Positions 7,290 through 14,564 of a stretch of 26,474 nucleotides of DNA are shown piece after piece. The translations under genes and the position numbers were made by a program. The stretch comes from a virus: IMG/VR virus record IMGVR_UViG_3300024301_000077, positions 1-26,474 of that record, one strand, 5' to 3'. The notes under the pieces are model-generated. The model made no database searches, was not told the origin of the DNA, and saw only the letters and a list, made by a program, of their open reading frames with translations. How positions within the stretch are numbered: position 1 is the stretch's first letter; each line of letters begins with the position of its first letter.

Positions 7290-8458
7290 GTGATACTTTT
7301 TGCATTTTACCTTGGACGCATGTATATACAAATCCTAAAGGAATGTGTACTTCTTGTTGTGATTCTAGGATGGAGCCTTTTGAATGGCAACAAAATTTTA
7401 AAGATACAATTAATCATTCAGAATTACAAAAATTAAGATCAGATTTAGCAAACGGAGTAAAGAATCCACATTGTAGTTTTTGTTGGAACAAAGAAGATGC
7501 AGGGCTGAAAAGTGTCCGTCAAATTATGAATAACAGCATAATATATAAAGATATAAATGTTTCCGAATTTACCAACTCAGATTATAGTTTAACAGATCCT
7601 AAAATTAGATACTTAGACATAAGGTCTAGTAATTTATGTAATTACAAATGTAGGTTTTGCGGTCCTACTCTAAGTAACAGTTGGGTTCCAATATGGAGAC
7701 AATTAACAAAATTAAAAAACGATCCGTGGCCCAAAAATGGTATTATAGAATTTGATATCCAAGCAACCGATATTTTAGATCATATTCAATATATAAGATC
7801 AGTTCATCTTGCAGGAGGAGAACCCGTTCTTATGCCAGGAACTTATTGGCTTCTTGATCAATTTATTGAAAGAAAGTTGTTTGATGTTAGATGGTCTATT
7901 ATTAGTAATACTAGTAGATTGAGCTATGGAAATAAAAAAATCACTGATTTATTAAAACATTTTGAAGATGTATGCTGGTCAATGAGCATTGATGCTATCG
8001 GAAAGAAACATTCTTATCTTAGAAGTAATGCTAATGACTGGGATATAGTATATCAAAATTCACAGACTTTGATAGATATGAGAAAAAATTCTTCATTAAA
8101 GAAACTTTTTATACATTGCAGTGTATCATGGTTAAATTTATATGCTGCGTATGATGTATGGGAGATGTATCATGATAAAGTAGATCAGTTTGATTTCAAT
8201 TTTGTTTTCTATCCTGCCCATTTTAATATACATAATGTTTTACCTGAATCTGAAATACAACGTGCAATAAAATTTTATGAAAGTAAGGAAAAACATCCAG
8301 ATTTAGACAAAATCTTATCGTTTCTAAGAACAAAACCTGATGATTGTCAAGACTTACTAGATGTAGCGAAAAAATTTCATGAAGAGCACGATCAAGTTAG
8401 ATTTGAAAATCTTTTAGATTGTTTTCCAGAATGGGAAAACATGTTAAAAAATAGTTGA
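7286..8458 (+). CDS. Radical SAM protein, twitch-domain type
   Basis: A 390-residue radical SAM enzyme. The canonical cluster site C118-x3-C122-x2-C125 (LCNYKCRFCGP) should bind the [4Fe-4S] cluster that cleaves S-adenosylmethionine. LAGGEPVLM around 175-183 matches the GGE motif. The N-terminal FCILPW (5-10), CTSCC (21-25) and CSFCWNKEDAGLKS (63-76) match the twitch-type radical SAM family as I remember it, where such Cys bind an auxiliary cluster. The substrate is unknown; relatives occur in surface-sugar clusters and in marine phage genomes. It overlaps the UvsY-like gene by 4 nt, so it belongs to the recombination operon. Its stop codon lies inside the -35 box of the next promoter. Confidence 0.85.
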   Translation: MSDTFCILPWTHVYTNPKGMCTSCCDSRMEPFEWQQNFKDTINHSELQKLRSDLANGVKNPHCSFCWNKEDAGLKSVRQIMNNSIIYKDINVSEFTNSDYSLTDPKIRYLDIRSSNLCNYKCRFCGPTLSNSWVPIWRQLTKLKNDPWPKNGIIEFDIQATDILDHIQYIRSVHLAGGEPVLMPGTYWLLDQFIERKLFDVRWSIISNTSRLSYGNKKITDLLKHFEDVCWSMSIDAIGKKHSYLRSNANDWDIVYQNSQTLIDMRKNSSLKKLFIHCSVSWLNLYAAYDVWEMYHDKVDQFDFNFVFYPAHFNIHNVLPESEIQRAIKFYESKEKHPDLDKILSFLRTKPDDCQDLLDVAKKFHEEHDQVRFENLLDCFPEWENMLKNS

Positions 8459-8482
8459 CATATACCTTAGTTGTGTTACACT
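8455..8482 (+). promoter_or_regulatory. Early sigma70-type promoter
   Basis: TTGACA (8455-8460), 16 nt, TACACT (8477-8482); predicted +1 near 8489. The -35 box contains the stop codon of the radical SAM gene. Leader of about 30 nt to the ATG at 8519, with Shine-Dalgarno AAGGA at 8507-8511. Confidence 0.7.
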
Positions 8483-8518
8483 ATAGATATAGTTAGGACA
8501 AAACTAAAGGACAAGGCA

Positions 8519-9229
8519 ATGCCTAAAAACCATAAAGAATCATATTACAGCAACTATTCTCCATTAGACGTTCTTGCGTTGGCTATTAGAGTCTATGATA
8601 AGCAGGGTTTTATTCGTAGTGGAGAAGGTTATGTTGACATCAATCATGAAGAAGGAACTCAGACAGTAATCAATGATAATAAAACAGAGGTTACAAATCT
8701 TTTAGTAACAAACCTTCGTCCAGAAGATGATGAATTACAACTAGCAAAAGAAATTATGGATAAGTTTAATGGTAAGTTCATGTTAAAAAAACTTACTGGA
8801 GGTCTTACTAGTTTTGAACAAAATGTCGCAAAAGCCTTTAGTGAAGAAATAAATAAATTTTCAGTCAGTATTATTTCTAGTATTCCACACATGAATCAAG
8901 TGGACAAGAAACGGCAAGCAGTTACTGATCGATTAGAGTCTGTTCGTTTTGATAGTGAATATTTTGGTGATAACAGAGTTCGATATGATATCGAAGTAGA
9001 AGTAATCGATGTAAAATTTATTCAAAGTAGCGGTGTTTATATGATCACTACTTTATATAACAATAAAGACATCATTAAATTTTGGTGGAGAGACCAGCCA
9101 GATATTAGTGATATCATTGATGGTAAGGTCATTAAAATTCGTGGAACAGTTAATAAGCACGAAAATAGTAAATATAGTAAAGCAAAAGAAACTATGCTTA
9201 ATAGGGTGAAAATCATTAATGCTTCATAA
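8519..9229 (+). CDS. Conserved early protein, possibly with an OB-fold-like C-terminus
   Basis: A 236-residue protein of a family I recall as hypothetical in T4-like cyanophages. Distinct segments are ESYYSNYSPLDVLALA near the N-terminus, a central GKFMLKKLTGG, SIISSIPHMNQVDKKR, and a C-terminal part running VEVIDVKFIQSSGVYMITT to GKVIKIRGTVNKHE and TMLNRVKII. The C-terminal alternation of strands with a KIRGTVNKHE turn looks like an OB fold, suggesting nucleic-acid binding, but this is inference. Start chosen at 8519: an in-frame ATG at 8471 lies between the promoter boxes and would be upstream of the transcript start, while 8519 has AAGGA 7 nt upstream. Early promoter and neighbours fit DNA metabolism. 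Confidence 0.85.
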   Translation: MPKNHKESYYSNYSPLDVLALAIRVYDKQGFIRSGEGYVDINHEEGTQTVINDNKTEVTNLLVTNLRPEDDELQLAKEIMDKFNGKFMLKKLTGGLTSFEQNVAKAFSEEINKFSVSIISSIPHMNQVDKKRQAVTDRLESVRFDSEYFGDNRVRYDIEVEVIDVKFIQSSGVYMITTLYNNKDIIKFWWRDQPDISDIIDGKVIKIRGTVNKHENSKYSKAKETMLNRVKIINAS

Positions 9230-9764
9230 TCAAGATTTTGATATTTTAATAGAAGACTTTCGCAAATTATATAATAAACATCTTGAAATTGGTTTTGTAG
9301 AAAATTATAACGATGTACCATTTCTTTATGATCAATATCAAACACATTTCTATATTAGTGAAGTTATGAAGGGAATTTTGAAACATAAAGGATTGCCTCG
9401 TATATACGACTGGTATAAAAATGTAAATTGGAGTAAAATATATACAGATAAGTATATATACTCAAATGAAGAAGAAATTGGATCATTTGAAGTAAACGGA
9501 TTATGGGTTAAAGATAGGTATTTTGACTATGCAACGGCGTGTATACCATATGCCGATGATATAAATCTTCAAAAATATATTCATAGGGCAGTAGCAGTAA
9601 ACGAATTCGGCGGACAGGTATATAAAGAAAAACCATCAAGAATGGTTTATCTTGTGGCTTCAATAATTAACAAAAATAACGAAAACTTTCCATTTTGGTA
9701 TACCAAAATGGTTAAAAATTTACATAAATTTGAAGAATTAGGCCCTAAAAAGGTTGACAGGTAA
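9219..9764 (+). CDS. Hypothetical early protein
   Basis: A 181-residue protein I do not recognise. It is rich in aromatic residues (many Tyr, Trp, Phe), with no membrane segment, signal peptide or Cys motif. It starts 11 nt before the stop of the preceding gene, so translation is probably coupled. The last codons overlap the -35 region of the next promoter. Charge and composition look like a soluble mixed alpha/beta protein. Function unknown; early expression is inferred from the upstream promoter. Confidence 0.8.
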   Translation: MLHNQDFDILIEDFRKLYNKHLEIGFVENYNDVPFLYDQYQTHFYISEVMKGILKHKGLPRIYDWYKNVNWSKIYTDKYIYSNEEEIGSFEVNGLWVKDRYFDYATACIPYADDINLQKYIHRAVAVNEFGGQVYKEKPSRMVYLVASIINKNNENFPFWYTKMVKNLHKFEELGPKKVDR

Positions 9765-9782
9765 GGCATCTTGCTATATCAT
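9754..9782 (+). promoter_or_regulatory. Early sigma70-type promoter of the AAA+ gene
   Basis: TTGACA (9754-9759), 17 nt, TATCAT (9777-9782); predicted +1 near 9789, about 30 nt before the ATG. Overlaps the end of the preceding gene. Confidence 0.78.
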
Positions 9783-9818
9783 TAAAGAATAAGTTAACAA
9801 AAGTAACAGGAGTTACGC

Positions 9819-10685
9819 ATGTCACAAGTAGCATTTAAGACTGTCCGCAAAGGTCGTAAAACAAAAGCGGAATCCATCCTAGAAGTTGTTGATACTCCAG
9901 AAGTAGAATCAACTGAAACAGATGAACAGATTGTAGAACGCCTGCGTGAGCGTTTTGACATCCTAAACGATATGACACAAATGTCAATTGATGGTGTTGT
10001 ACGAGGTATGGTTGTTACAGGACCCCCAGGTGTTGGTAAGAGTTTTGGTGTTGAGCAAGTGCTAGAAAAGAATAGCATGTTCGACAAACTAGCAGGTAAC
10101 CGTTTACGTTTTGGTATTGAAAAAGGCGCCGCCAGTGCTATTGGCTTGTACAAGTTGCTGTATAACTATGCTGATTCTGGTAATGTGCTAGTATTAGATG
10201 ATTGTGATACAGTATTGTATGACGAAACATCACTTAACCTACTCAAGGCGGCACTAGACAGTAGCAAGAAACGTAGGCTGAGCTGGAATACAGATAGTTC
10301 GTTGTTGCGACGTGAAGGTATTCCAGACAGTTTTGAGTTTAGAGGTAGTGTAATTTTTATTACTAACCTGAGGTTCGACAAGGTACGAGGCAAAATTAAG
10401 GATCACTTAGATGCAATTATGTCACGTTGCCACTATTTGGACCTTACAATGGATACTATGCGAGAAAAAATGCTTCGTGTAAAGCAGATTGTAGGCGATG
10501 GTATGCTTGAAGATTACAAGTTTACCAAAGCAGAGCAGGATGAGATTGTAGACTTCATGATTACTAATCAAGGACGTCTACGAGAAGTAAGTCTGCGTAT
10601 GTGTACAAAGATTGCAGACTTGCGTAAAAGTCAGTCAGACCGCTGGGAGCGGATGGCTGAAGTGACATGTATGTTACGAAAGTAA
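9819..10685 (+). CDS. AAA+ family ATPase
   Basis: A 288-residue ATPase with Walker A GPPGVGKS (68-75), Walker B VLVLDDCD (123-130) and a sensor-1-like VIFITN (178-183). The first 35 residues are a charged, probably flexible tail. It is not gp44: gp44 clamp loaders carry a DExx-type Walker B and an SRC-type arginine-finger motif in a longer protein. SRCHYLDL (about 204-211) is only loosely similar to that SRC motif. The partner is unknown; the family is widespread in phages. It has its own promoter, a strong Shine-Dalgarno (AGGAG 9808-9812, 6 nt) and a strong terminator, so it is a monocistronic early unit and its dose can be set independently of its neighbours. Confidence 0.88.
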   Translation: MSQVAFKTVRKGRKTKAESILEVVDTPEVESTETDEQIVERLRERFDILNDMTQMSIDGVVRGMVVTGPPGVGKSFGVEQVLEKNSMFDKLAGNRLRFGIEKGAASAIGLYKLLYNYADSGNVLVLDDCDTVLYDETSLNLLKAALDSSKKRRLSWNTDSSLLRREGIPDSFEFRGSVIFITNLRFDKVRGKIKDHLDAIMSRCHYLDLTMDTMREKMLRVKQIVGDGMLEDYKFTKAEQDEIVDFMITNQGRLREVSLRMCTKIADLRKSQSDRWERMAEVTCMLRK

Positions 10686-10702
10686 CTACTCCTTCCCCCC
10701 CT

Positions 10703-10730
10703 GGCCCGGCCGAAAGGTCGGGCCTTTTTT
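10703..10730 (+). terminator. Strong rho-independent terminator with GAAA tetraloop
   Basis: GGCCCGGCC (10703-10711), loop GAAA (10712-10715), GGTCGGGCC (10716-10724), then six T (10725-10730). The 9-bp GC stem has one G-U pair and a stable GNRA loop. A run of seven C precedes it. It ends the AAA+ transcript 10 nt before the next -35 box. Confidence 0.95.
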
Positions 10731-10739
10731 ATTAAATGC

Positions 10740-10768
10740 TTGACAAATCAAAAGGTTAGCGTTATTAT
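10740..10768 (+). promoter_or_regulatory. Early promoter of the uvsW operon (predicted leaderless)
   Basis: TTGACA (10740-10745), 17 nt, TATTAT (10763-10768). Normal -10 to +1 spacing puts the transcript start at 10775, exactly the A of the uvsW ATG. No Shine-Dalgarno is present in the gap. Confidence 0.8.
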
Positions 10769-10774
10769 ACTATT

Positions 10775-12226
10775 ATGAATTGTAAAATTATATTAAAAGA
10801 TGAAGTAAACTGTAAGATTGAAGGGCTTGATCTCGACACACGAAAAAAGTTAGAGAAAGAGCTCAAATTCTTCATGCCTTATGCCTATCATGTTCCTGCA
10901 TATAAACTAGGACGTTGGGATGGTTGTGTGAGCTTTTTTACTATCGGAGGTGTTACATACACTAATTTGTTGGATATGCTTGTCCCTATCATCATAGGAG
11001 AAGGATATTCTATAGAGATACAAGATTATAGACAGTCAGTTACTTTTGATTTTGATGAAGTAGATGAAACAACATTTCAACATAAAGTATGGCCTAAAGG
11101 ACACCCCGTTGAAGGCGAACCAGTTACATTGCGTGATTATCAAATTGAGATTGTAAACAAGTTTTTAGAAACACCGCATTGTTTGCAAGAAATTGCAACT
11201 GGTGCTGGCAAAACTCTTATTACAGCAGCTCTAAGTTCTAAAGTAGAAAAATACGGTCGAAGTATTGTAATTGTCCCTAACAAAGATCTAGTTACACAAA
11301 CTTATGCGGATTATATAAACTTAGGATTAGATGTAGGTGTTTATTACGGAGACAAAAAAGAAATTGGAAAAACTCATACCATTTGTACATGGCAGAGCTT
11401 AAATAGTATTAAGAAACAATTTCGCGAAGCAAAAAGCGATATGAGCGTTGCAGAGTTTGCAGAAGATGTGATCTGTGTAATAGTAGATGAAGTTCATCAA
11501 GCAAAAGCAGATGTTTTGAAAGAACTATTAACTAAAGATTTTGCACATATACCATTACGTTGGGGATTAACAGGAACCATACCTAAGGCAGATCATGAAA
11601 AAATAGCATTGAAAGCATGTCTTGGAGAAGTTGTTAATAAACTTACAACTAGTGAACTACAAGAAGAAGGAGTGCTAAGTAATTGTCACGTTAATGTAAT
11701 TCAACTAGAAGAGACTGTGGAATATAATAACTATCAAAGTGAACTAACATACTTAACAAGCGATAAGAAGCGCATGGAGTATATCAGTAAACTTATAGAA
11801 ACAATCAGTGAGAGTGGTAATACACTGATACTTGTAGACAGAATTAAGTCAGGAAACATGATTGTTGATAATGTTCCTGGTGCTAGTTTTGTTAGTGGTA
11901 GTATGAAAACGACAGTAAGGAAAGATCATTATGATGAAATCAACACAGAGGACCAGCGAGTCCTTGTGGCAACGTATGGCGTGGCGGCTGTCGGGATTAA
12001 TATACCTCGCATTTTTAACCTTGTACTTCTTGAGTCTGGTAAGTCTTTTGTTCGTGTCATCCAGTCTATTGGGCGTGGTGTTCGTAAAGCACAAGATAAA
12101 GACTTTGTTCAAATCTGGGACATCACTAGTACAGCAAAATTCTCAAAACGACATTTAAGAGAAAGAAAGAACTTCTATAAAGAAGCCAATTACCCATTTA
12201 CCATAGAAAAAGTAAAATACAAATGA
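10775..12226 (+). CDS. uvsW: UvsW helicase (RecG-like SF2)
   Basis: RNA-DNA and branched-DNA helicase of T4-like phages; it unwinds R-loops, remodels stalled forks and promotes the switch to recombination-dependent replication. The 483-residue product has the UvsW N-terminal domain (KLGRWDG, about 44-50), the Q-motif-like LRDYQ (119-123), motif I ATGAGKT (141-147), DEVH box (238-241), LTGTIPK (265-271) and motif VI QSIGRGVRKA near the C-terminus. In T4 uvsW is a late gene; here it has a sigma70-type promoter and so looks early. It starts an operon of six genes joined by 1-14 nt overlaps. The predicted mRNA is leaderless. Confidence 0.96.
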   Translation: MNCKIILKDEVNCKIEGLDLDTRKKLEKELKFFMPYAYHVPAYKLGRWDGCVSFFTIGGVTYTNLLDMLVPIIIGEGYSIEIQDYRQSVTFDFDEVDETTFQHKVWPKGHPVEGEPVTLRDYQIEIVNKFLETPHCLQEIATGAGKTLITAALSSKVEKYGRSIVIVPNKDLVTQTYADYINLGLDVGVYYGDKKEIGKTHTICTWQSLNSIKKQFREAKSDMSVAEFAEDVICVIVDEVHQAKADVLKELLTKDFAHIPLRWGLTGTIPKADHEKIALKACLGEVVNKLTTSELQEEGVLSNCHVNVIQLEETVEYNNYQSELTYLTSDKKRMEYISKLIETISESGNTLILVDRIKSGNMIVDNVPGASFVSGSMKTTVRKDHYDEINTEDQRVLVATYGVAAVGINIPRIFNLVLLESGKSFVRVIQSIGRGVRKAQDKDFVQIWDITSTAKFSKRHLRERKNFYKEANYPFTIEKVKYK

Positions 12227-12723
12227 AAATATTAACAGTAGAAAATCAAACATATGAACTTGATGAAATACCAGATCAAATAGAAGATTTAAGATATGGT
12301 GTATTAGATTATAGTGATCCTAAAAACGTCGACTATTATTTTGTTCCCCTAGTATTTTTAGAAAGTTTTTATAGTCCTGCAGCAATATTACAAATAGGAA
12401 AAAACCAAATAAGTGTTCCATTAGATTGGAGTATGGTTATTTGTGATCATGAGGTAGGAGAACCAGAAGTAGTGAGTTTAATGAGTTTGAATGACAGAGG
12501 ATTTACTGCTTTTTCTTTCAATCCTATTACTGGATTCTCTCCAAAATACCTTGAAATTCAAATGATAAACGTCTATACTGATGTTAAGTGGTATGCTCCA
12601 AAATTAAAATTTGGGCACCTACTCTGCGTTCCTTTAACTAATGATAATAATCCAGACTGTGTATTGTTTGTTAAAGAAGCAAATAAAATACCTGAGGTTT
12701 TAGATATAAATGTCATCTGGTAA
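12223..12723 (+). CDS. Conserved hypothetical protein downstream of uvsW
   Basis: A 166-residue protein predicted to be mostly beta, with no enzyme motif I can identify. Segments such as YFVPLVFLESFYSPAA (39-54), VPLDWSMVI and AFSFNPITGF look like conserved structural cores. It begins inside the uvsW stop (ATGA) and overlaps the next gene by 14 nt. I recall similar hypothetical proteins next to replication genes in marine T4-like phages. Function unknown; a replication or clamp-related accessory is only guilt by association. Confidence 0.82.
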   Translation: MKILTVENQTYELDEIPDQIEDLRYGVLDYSDPKNVDYYFVPLVFLESFYSPAAILQIGKNQISVPLDWSMVICDHEVGEPEVVSLMSLNDRGFTAFSFNPITGFSPKYLEIQMINVYTDVKWYAPKLKFGHLLCVPLTNDNNPDCVLFVKEANKIPEVLDINVIW

Positions 12724-13177
12724 GTTAAGTATTAAAAGTGAAATGACTGCTATCGACACCAAAGATCGTTCTTGGTATAATAGTCTTAGTGAAGATGAAA
12801 AGAAGAAATTAGGAATATGGATCCTAATGAGATATACAAGCAGTGTTAAACATGATATTAAAGATTTTGAAGAACATTATTTAGAATGGACGAATGAATT
12901 AGTCAATGTTCATTTTAATACATTAAGACATCATCCTGAACTACAATTTAAACTTTTACAAGCATTAGGGCTTGGAAAATCAATGTATCATCCATGGATT
13001 GCGCCTGGTAAAAAAGGAACAGAAACAAAACTTTTTAAATTTTTTAAAGAGCATTATGTAGAATACAATGATGATGAGATAATACTTTTATTATCTCAGT
13101 TTCCAAAAGATGAACTTAAAGAAAAATTGGAAGAATTTGGTTTAGATAATAAAAGTATCAAAGAATTAATGAAATAA
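12710..13177 (+). CDS. 62: gp62-like clamp loader small subunit
   Basis: In T4, gp62 pairs with the ATPase gp44 to load the sliding clamp gp45. This 155-residue helical protein follows the gp62 layout: an N-terminal RYTSS segment (about 41-45) in the place of the family's NR(Y/S)-S motif, a middle HPELQFKLLQALGLGK (75-90), a Lys-rich link, then a helix FKEHYVEYNDDEIILLLSQF (about 107-126) and a C-terminal LEEFGLDNKSIKELMK. The match is by pattern and moderate. No gp44 or gp45 is in this window, and the AAA+ protein at 9819 does not look like gp44. It overlaps both neighbours. An in-frame ATG at 12743 is an alternative start. Confidence 0.6.
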   Translation: MSSGKLSIKSEMTAIDTKDRSWYNSLSEDEKKKLGIWILMRYTSSVKHDIKDFEEHYLEWTNELVNVHFNTLRHHPELQFKLLQALGLGKSMYHPWIAPGKKGTETKLFKFFKEHYVEYNDDEIILLLSQFPKDELKEKLEEFGLDNKSIKELMK

Positions 13178-13851
13178 TGTTTGTATGTGAATACTGTAAT
13201 TCAAGTTTTAAGAGGGAGCGAACGTTAAGTGTCCATGTCTGTGAGCCTAAACGTAGGCACTTACAAAAAAATAGTAAGCATGTCCGTCTAGCATTTAGAA
13301 GTTATCAGTTATTTTATAAAATTGGGACAAACACAAAAAAGGAAAAAACATATGACGACTTTGCCGGAAGTCAATATTATAATGCTTTTGTTAAATTTGG
13401 TAGTTATTGTTTAGATTTAAAAATAGATGATGTGCCGGATTTTGTAAAATGGTTATTAACAAATCAAATACCTATTGATAGGTGGGTTAGTGATACACAA
13501 TTTAATAAGTGGATTAAAGAAAGACTTAAAACAGAAACAGTTGATAGGGCAGTAGAACGAACAGTTCTATTTCTTCAAGATTGGGGTGAAGATAACGCTA
13601 ATGCTTGGAATTCATACTTTGAAGCAGTGCCAACAAATCTAGCAGTGTTTCATATATGTGCTGGAAAAATTAGTCCATGGGTACTTTATGCAAGTAATAG
13701 AGCTCAAGGGTTATTAGATAGATTAAATGAAGAACAGATAAAAATGATTATTGAATACATTGACCCTCATGTATGGCAGATAAGAATGAAAAGACATCAA
13801 AAGGATTTTGATTGGGTTAAAAAATTATTAGAAAAGGCGGATCTTGCATAA
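13177..13851 (+). CDS. Zinc-finger-type conserved hypothetical protein
   Basis: A 224-residue protein starting with a compact finger: C4-x2-C7, then H20 and C22 (SVHVCEPKRRH), consistent with a single C2H2/C2HC-like zinc finger in the first 28 residues. The rest is helical and aromatic-rich, with DWGEDNANAWNSYFEAV (131-147) and AGKISPWVLYASNRAQG. Its start overlaps the gp62-like stop by 1 nt and its stop overlaps the next start by 1 nt. I recall a matching family of unknown function in marine T4-like phages. A nucleic-acid-binding replication accessory is plausible but not shown. Confidence 0.82.
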   Translation: MFVCEYCNSSFKRERTLSVHVCEPKRRHLQKNSKHVRLAFRSYQLFYKIGTNTKKEKTYDDFAGSQYYNAFVKFGSYCLDLKIDDVPDFVKWLLTNQIPIDRWVSDTQFNKWIKERLKTETVDRAVERTVLFLQDWGEDNANAWNSYFEAVPTNLAVFHICAGKISPWVLYASNRAQGLLDRLNEEQIKMIIEYIDPHVWQIRMKRHQKDFDWVKKLLEKADLA

Positions 13852-14564
13852 TGAACAAATTTATTTTTGATGTTGATGGTACAATAACACCGAGTAGACA
13901 ACTTATAGACCCAGGGTTTAAATCGTTTATGATGGAGTTTGCTATACGAAATCAAGTATTTTTAGTGACTGGTAGTGATAAACCTAAAACTATTGAGCAG
14001 ATTGGTGAGGATATGTTTAATGCCTGTCACACAGTATATAATTGTAGTGGTTGTGATGTATGGCAAAGCAAGAAGAATATTAGAAAAATTGAATGGGAAC
14101 CTGAGCAAGACGTAATTGACTTTCTCGAAAAAGAATTAGCAAAAAGTAAATTCTATAAGAAAACCGGACTACATATTGAAATAAGAACAGGCATGCTAAA
14201 CTTTAGTATTGTTGGTCGTAGGTGTAGTACTGAAGAACGATTCATGTATGCTGAATGGGATGACCATAAACAGGAAAGACAAGGAATAGCAAAGCGTTTT
14301 AATAAAAAATTTCCTGATCTAAAAGCAAATGTAGCAGGTGAAACAGGTATTGATATTGCTCCTAAAAACTTAAACAAAGCACAAATTTTAGTTGACTTTA
14401 ATAAGGAAGATGTATTATATTTCTTTGGTGATAAAATTACTGAAAATGGAAATGATTATCCATTAGCACAGGCTATTACTAATGGAAATAGTTATAGTGT
14501 TGAAGGCTGGAAAGAAACATATTCAAAACTACAATTAATGAAAGTAATGGGCATAGCAAAATGA
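13851..14564 (+). CDS. HAD-superfamily hydrolase, phosphomannomutase (PMM2)-like
   Basis: A 237-residue HAD protein. Motif I is FDVDGTITPSR with catalytic D7 and D9; motif II region is LVTGSDKPKTIEQIG (38-52); a substrate-loop-like RTGMLNFSIVGRRCSTEER (about 112-130) and a C-terminal FFGDKITENGNDYPLA resemble eukaryotic-type phosphomannomutases, which carry RNGMLN..PIGR and FGDKT..GGND at these places. Length (PMMs are about 250 aa) also fits. It could act on a sugar phosphate or nucleotide, as a mutase or phosphatase; the sequence does not decide. It lies in an early replication operon, overlapping neighbours by 1 and 4 nt, which is odd for a sugar enzyme. Confidence 0.85.
   Translation: MNKFIFDVDGTITPSRQLIDPGFKSFMMEFAIRNQVFLVTGSDKPKTIEQIGEDMFNACHTVYNCSGCDVWQSKKNIRKIEWEPEQDVIDFLEKELAKSKFYKKTGLHIEIRTGMLNFSIVGRRCSTEERFMYAEWDDHKQERQGIAKRFNKKFPDLKANVAGETGIDIAPKNLNKAQILVDFNKEDVLYFFGDKITENGNDYPLAQAITNGNSYSVEGWKETYSKLQLMKVMGIAK

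Noticed and set aside
8471-8518. Upstream in-frame start for the 236-aa protein
   Set aside because: It lies between the -35 and -10 boxes of the gene's own promoter, before the predicted transcript start.
9819-10685. AAA+ protein as clamp loader gp44
   Set aside because: Walker B is LDDCD rather than DExx, the size and N-terminal tail differ, and it is not adjacent to the gp62-like gene.
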